Part shown: positions 61,749 to 64,000 of the stretch, piece after piece | Numbering within the stretch: the stretch's first letter is position 1 | Layout: every line of letters begins with the position of its first letter | DNA from: an uncultured Bartonella sp. | GTDB taxonomy: Bacteria > Pseudomonadota > Alphaproteobacteria > Rhizobiales > Rhizobiaceae | Direction: 5' to 3' | Length of the DNA stretch: 64,000 nt | Assembly (NCBI RefSeq): GCF_946479275.1 | Contig: NZ_CAMLFE010000005.1 | Location: forward strand, 62,001 to 126,000 | Notes under the pieces: model-generated | Told to the model about the DNA's origin: nothing | Databases searched by the model: none | Seen by the model: the letters and a program-made list of their open reading frames with translations, nothing else | Program-made: the position numbers and the translations under genes

Positions 61749-64000
61749 GACTTGGCCTCGTCAAGAGAACGAACCTCTTCGGCGGTTTCACATTGCAAAG
61801 CCTTGTTGGCAAGTTTGCGCATATCGGCAAGGCTTTTTGCCCTGAGCCTTGCCTTGACGGTTGCAATATCGCGCGGGGTCATCGACAATTCATTGACACC
61901 AAGGCCGGAAAGCAGCATCGCCCCGAACGGGTCACCGGCAATGCCGCCGCAAACGCCTACCCATTTGCCTGCTTTTTCTGCCCCTGCAACCGTTCTTTCC
62001 ACCATCCGCAAAACCGCCGGGTCAAGGCTGTCGGCTTCGGCTGCAAGATCGGGATTTTGCCGGTCAACCGCCATGGTATATTGGGTGAGATCATTGGTGC
62101 CGATTGAAAAGAAATCGACATGGGGCGCAAAAATATCGGCCATAATGGCGGCAGCCGGAACTTCGATCATAATGCCGATTTTTAAAACCGGCGCGGCAAG
62201 ATCTTTGCGGATTTCTTCGGCAAGCGTTTTCAACTCTCTGATTTCGGTGACCGACATAATCATCGGAAACATAATCCACGGATCCCCGCCTTCTTTGGCG
62301 GCGCGATAAATTGCGCGCAATTGCGGCACCAGCAGGTCTTTTCTGCGTAATAGGAGCCGTGCGCCCCTCACTCCCAAAAACGGATTATCTTCTTTCGGCA
62401 AATCAAGATGGGCAACCTGTTTATCGCCACCAATGTCGAGTGCCCTGATAATAAGCGATTTGCCATTTAATGCCGAAAGCATATCGCGATAGACCTTATA
62501 TTGCGTCTCCTCGTCGGGCGTTTCGGTGCTTTCCAGAAACAAAAATTCCGTGCGCATCAGCCCGACACCTTCACCCCCTTCATCCAATGCAAAGGCAACC
62601 TGATCGGGGCGGTTGATATTGGCGGCAATGTCGATCACATGGCCGTCGGTGGTTTTTGCAGGCTTGGCGCGTTCGGCAACTTCCTTTTCACGCTCTTCTG
62701 CCAATTTGACGATTTGCTTTTGTGCAGCCTCGACATCTTCCTTTGTGGGCGAAAGATATAAAATGCCGTTATAGCCGTCGACAATCGCGCTTTCGCCATT
62801 CTTTGCTTCAAAAACCTTGTTTCCCGCTGCAACCAGCGCAGGAATCCCCAAAGTGCGCGCAAGAATGGCGGTGTGCGAGGTTGGCCCGCCTGATGCGGTG
62901 ATGAGACCGTGGACTTTTTCGGGGTCAAGATTGGCCGTGTCGGAGGGTGTTAAATCTTCCGCAACAATAATTGCCCCTTCACCGATATTCTCGAACGAGC
63001 CTTTGGCATAAAGCGGGTCGATCTCGGCAAGGACACGCCCGCCGACATCGCGCAAATCCACCGCGCGGGCGGCAAGCAAAGGATTATCCATATGTTGAAG
63101 GGCACTGGCCGCCTCTTCGACCGCCTTGTTCCAGCTCCATGCCACGCCATGGCCTTCCGCCATCAAATGGCAGGCAGAAGAGATAAGATTATCATCATCA
63201 AGAAGGGTGGCCTGTGCCTTGAAAATGGCAGCATCCGACGCGCCGATACGACGGGTCACATCATCAACAATCGCTTTCATCTTGTCTTTGGTGCGCCCCA
63301 AAGCGTTTTCAAGCCGTGCGGCATCTTCAGAAAGTTTCTCCGGCTTATCTTCGACCTCACCCGCCCCGTTTTCCAGAATGAAAATTGTACCAAGTGAAAG
63401 ACCGGGGCTTGCCGACAGGCCGTCAATTCCCGCTTTTCCTGAAGGTGGCCGGAAGCCATAAATTTTCTTCGGTTTCACTTCCGCTTTTTCGGCTGCTTCC
63501 TTCTCGCTCAAGGTGATTTTTCTTGCCATTAAAATCGCATCACCCAGAAGCTGTTCGCCATTTTCCGCGTCGGTTGAAAAAACGAGCGTGTCACTATTTT
63601 TCCCGCCCAGTTGCAAGAGGCCGGCAAGGCTTGTCATATCGGCCTGACTATTGCCATTACGAACCAGAATTTTCTGCCCGCTTTTTTTGGCAAATTCCAC
63701 CCAGATCGACGCCGGGCGCGCATGAAGACCCGACGGATAATCAAGAACCCATTCCTTGCTAATACCAAGATCGGTGGCCTCACTTTCTGGTGCTTCATCA
63801 TTTTCGACAAGAGCTGCCATAATGACCGATTTGTCGCCCGTCGTTTCAAGTTTTTGCAGCGCATCGGGATGACTAAGAAGACGGGTGAGCCGCTTTAAAA
63901 TTTCAATATGACCGTCGGAATTGGCGGCGATAGCAAAAATCAGTTTTGCCTTTTCACCATTTTGCCAGTCCACCCCGTTTGGAACCTGAATAACCGAAAT
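61745..64000 (-). CDS. fruB: Fructose PTS EIIA-HPr-enzyme I fusion (5' end off window)
   Basis: Multi-domain phosphotransferase; 751 residues are visible and the coding frame continues past the right edge. Order: the C-terminal part of the EIIA-Fru domain (residues about 1-85 of the visible part), an HPr domain with the phospho-His motif LDYPSGLHARPASIW, then a full enzyme I: GPTSHTAILART (phospho-His), the PEP-binding FFSIGTNDLTQYTMAVDRQN and the Cys motif GVCGGIAGDP. Passes phosphate from PEP to FruA on its own, independent of the general PTS. Gene order fruB-fruK-fruA. Confidence 0.95.
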   Translation of the reverse strand: MSVIQVPNGVDWQNGEKAKLIFAIAANSDGHIEILKRLTRLLSHPDALQKLETTGDKSVIMAALVENDEAPESEATDLGISKEWVLDYPSGLHARPASIWVEFAKKSGQKILVRNGNSQADMTSLAGLLQLGGKNSDTLVFSTDAENGEQLLGDAILMARKITLSEKEAAEKAEVKPKKIYGFRPPSGKAGIDGLSASPGLSLGTIFILENGAGEVEDKPEKLSEDAARLENALGRTKDKMKAIVDDVTRRIGASDAAIFKAQATLLDDDNLISSACHLMAEGHGVAWSWNKAVEEAASALQHMDNPLLAARAVDLRDVGGRVLAEIDPLYAKGSFENIGEGAIIVAEDLTPSDTANLDPEKVHGLITASGGPTSHTAILARTLGIPALVAAGNKVFEAKNGESAIVDGYNGILYLSPTKEDVEAAQKQIVKLAEEREKEVAERAKPAKTTDGHVIDIAANINRPDQVAFALDEGGEGVGLMRTEFLFLESTETPDEETQYKVYRDMLSALNGKSLIIRALDIGGDKQVAHLDLPKEDNPFLGVRGARLLLRRKDLLVPQLRAIYRAAKEGGDPWIMFPMIMSVTEIRELKTLAEEIRKDLAAPVLKIGIMIEVPAAAIMADIFAPHVDFFSIGTNDLTQYTMAVDRQNPDLAAEADSLDPAVLRMVERTVAGAEKAGKWVGVCGGIAGDPFGAMLLSGLGVNELSMTPRDIATVKARLRAKSLADMRKLANKALQCETAEEVRSLDEAKS

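Overview
The window looks like the chromosome of a host-associated alphaproteobacterium of the Rhizobiales, most like the Bartonella/Brucella branch. This is inferred from protein flavour, moderate GC, type II-C Cas9 with cas1 and cas2 only, a complete fructose PTS operon and an allantoin/ureidoglycine catabolic block. Insect-gut Bartonella is a reasonable guess but is not proven by the sequence.

Layout. 1-10.0 kb: two RND efflux systems (an AcrAB-type pair with a divergent AcrR regulator and a recognisable operator, and a second adaptor/pump pair) around pgi. 10.4-12.6 kb: a sensor histidine kinase and tRNA-Arg(ACG). 12.6-23.4 kb: an accessory region with a phage-like XRE regulator and palindromic operator, an AhpD-like/DoxX pair, an MFS exporter translationally coupled to an ATP-grasp ligase, a MocR regulator, two Tat-exported oxidoreductases and a nucleotide-transporter (NTT/AAA) homologue. 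23.5-33.9 kb: purine-ring catabolism (puuE-allA-uraD-uraH on the minus strand; a flavin monooxygenase, an NMT1/THI5-type ABC transporter, LysR and allE on the plus strand). 34.3-41.6 kb: parDE, a dipeptidase, two MFS transporters and one MATE transporter. 41.65-55.5 kb: a type II-C CRISPR-Cas locus. 55.8-64 kb: a histidine acid phosphatase, a HAD hydrolase and fruBKA, with fruB cut by the right edge.

The most remarkable part is the CRISPR locus. One cas9-cas1-cas2 set and a tracrRNA gene (about 55.41-55.49 kb) serve six separate arrays (40 repeats and 34 spacers by my count, including degenerate units) that share one 36-bp repeat and are spread over 9 kb around rplU-rpmA and tRNA-Ser. Every array is followed on its right by the same hairpin plus T-run, whose stem covaries between copies. 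In five of six cases that is followed by a decayed copy of the 3' end of cas2. The sixth array sits beside intact cas2. The locus therefore seems to have grown by repeated duplication of an array/leader/cas2-tail module. Each repeat carries a plausible promoter reading into the next spacer, and one array holds fossil repeats hidden inside apparent 97-bp spacers.
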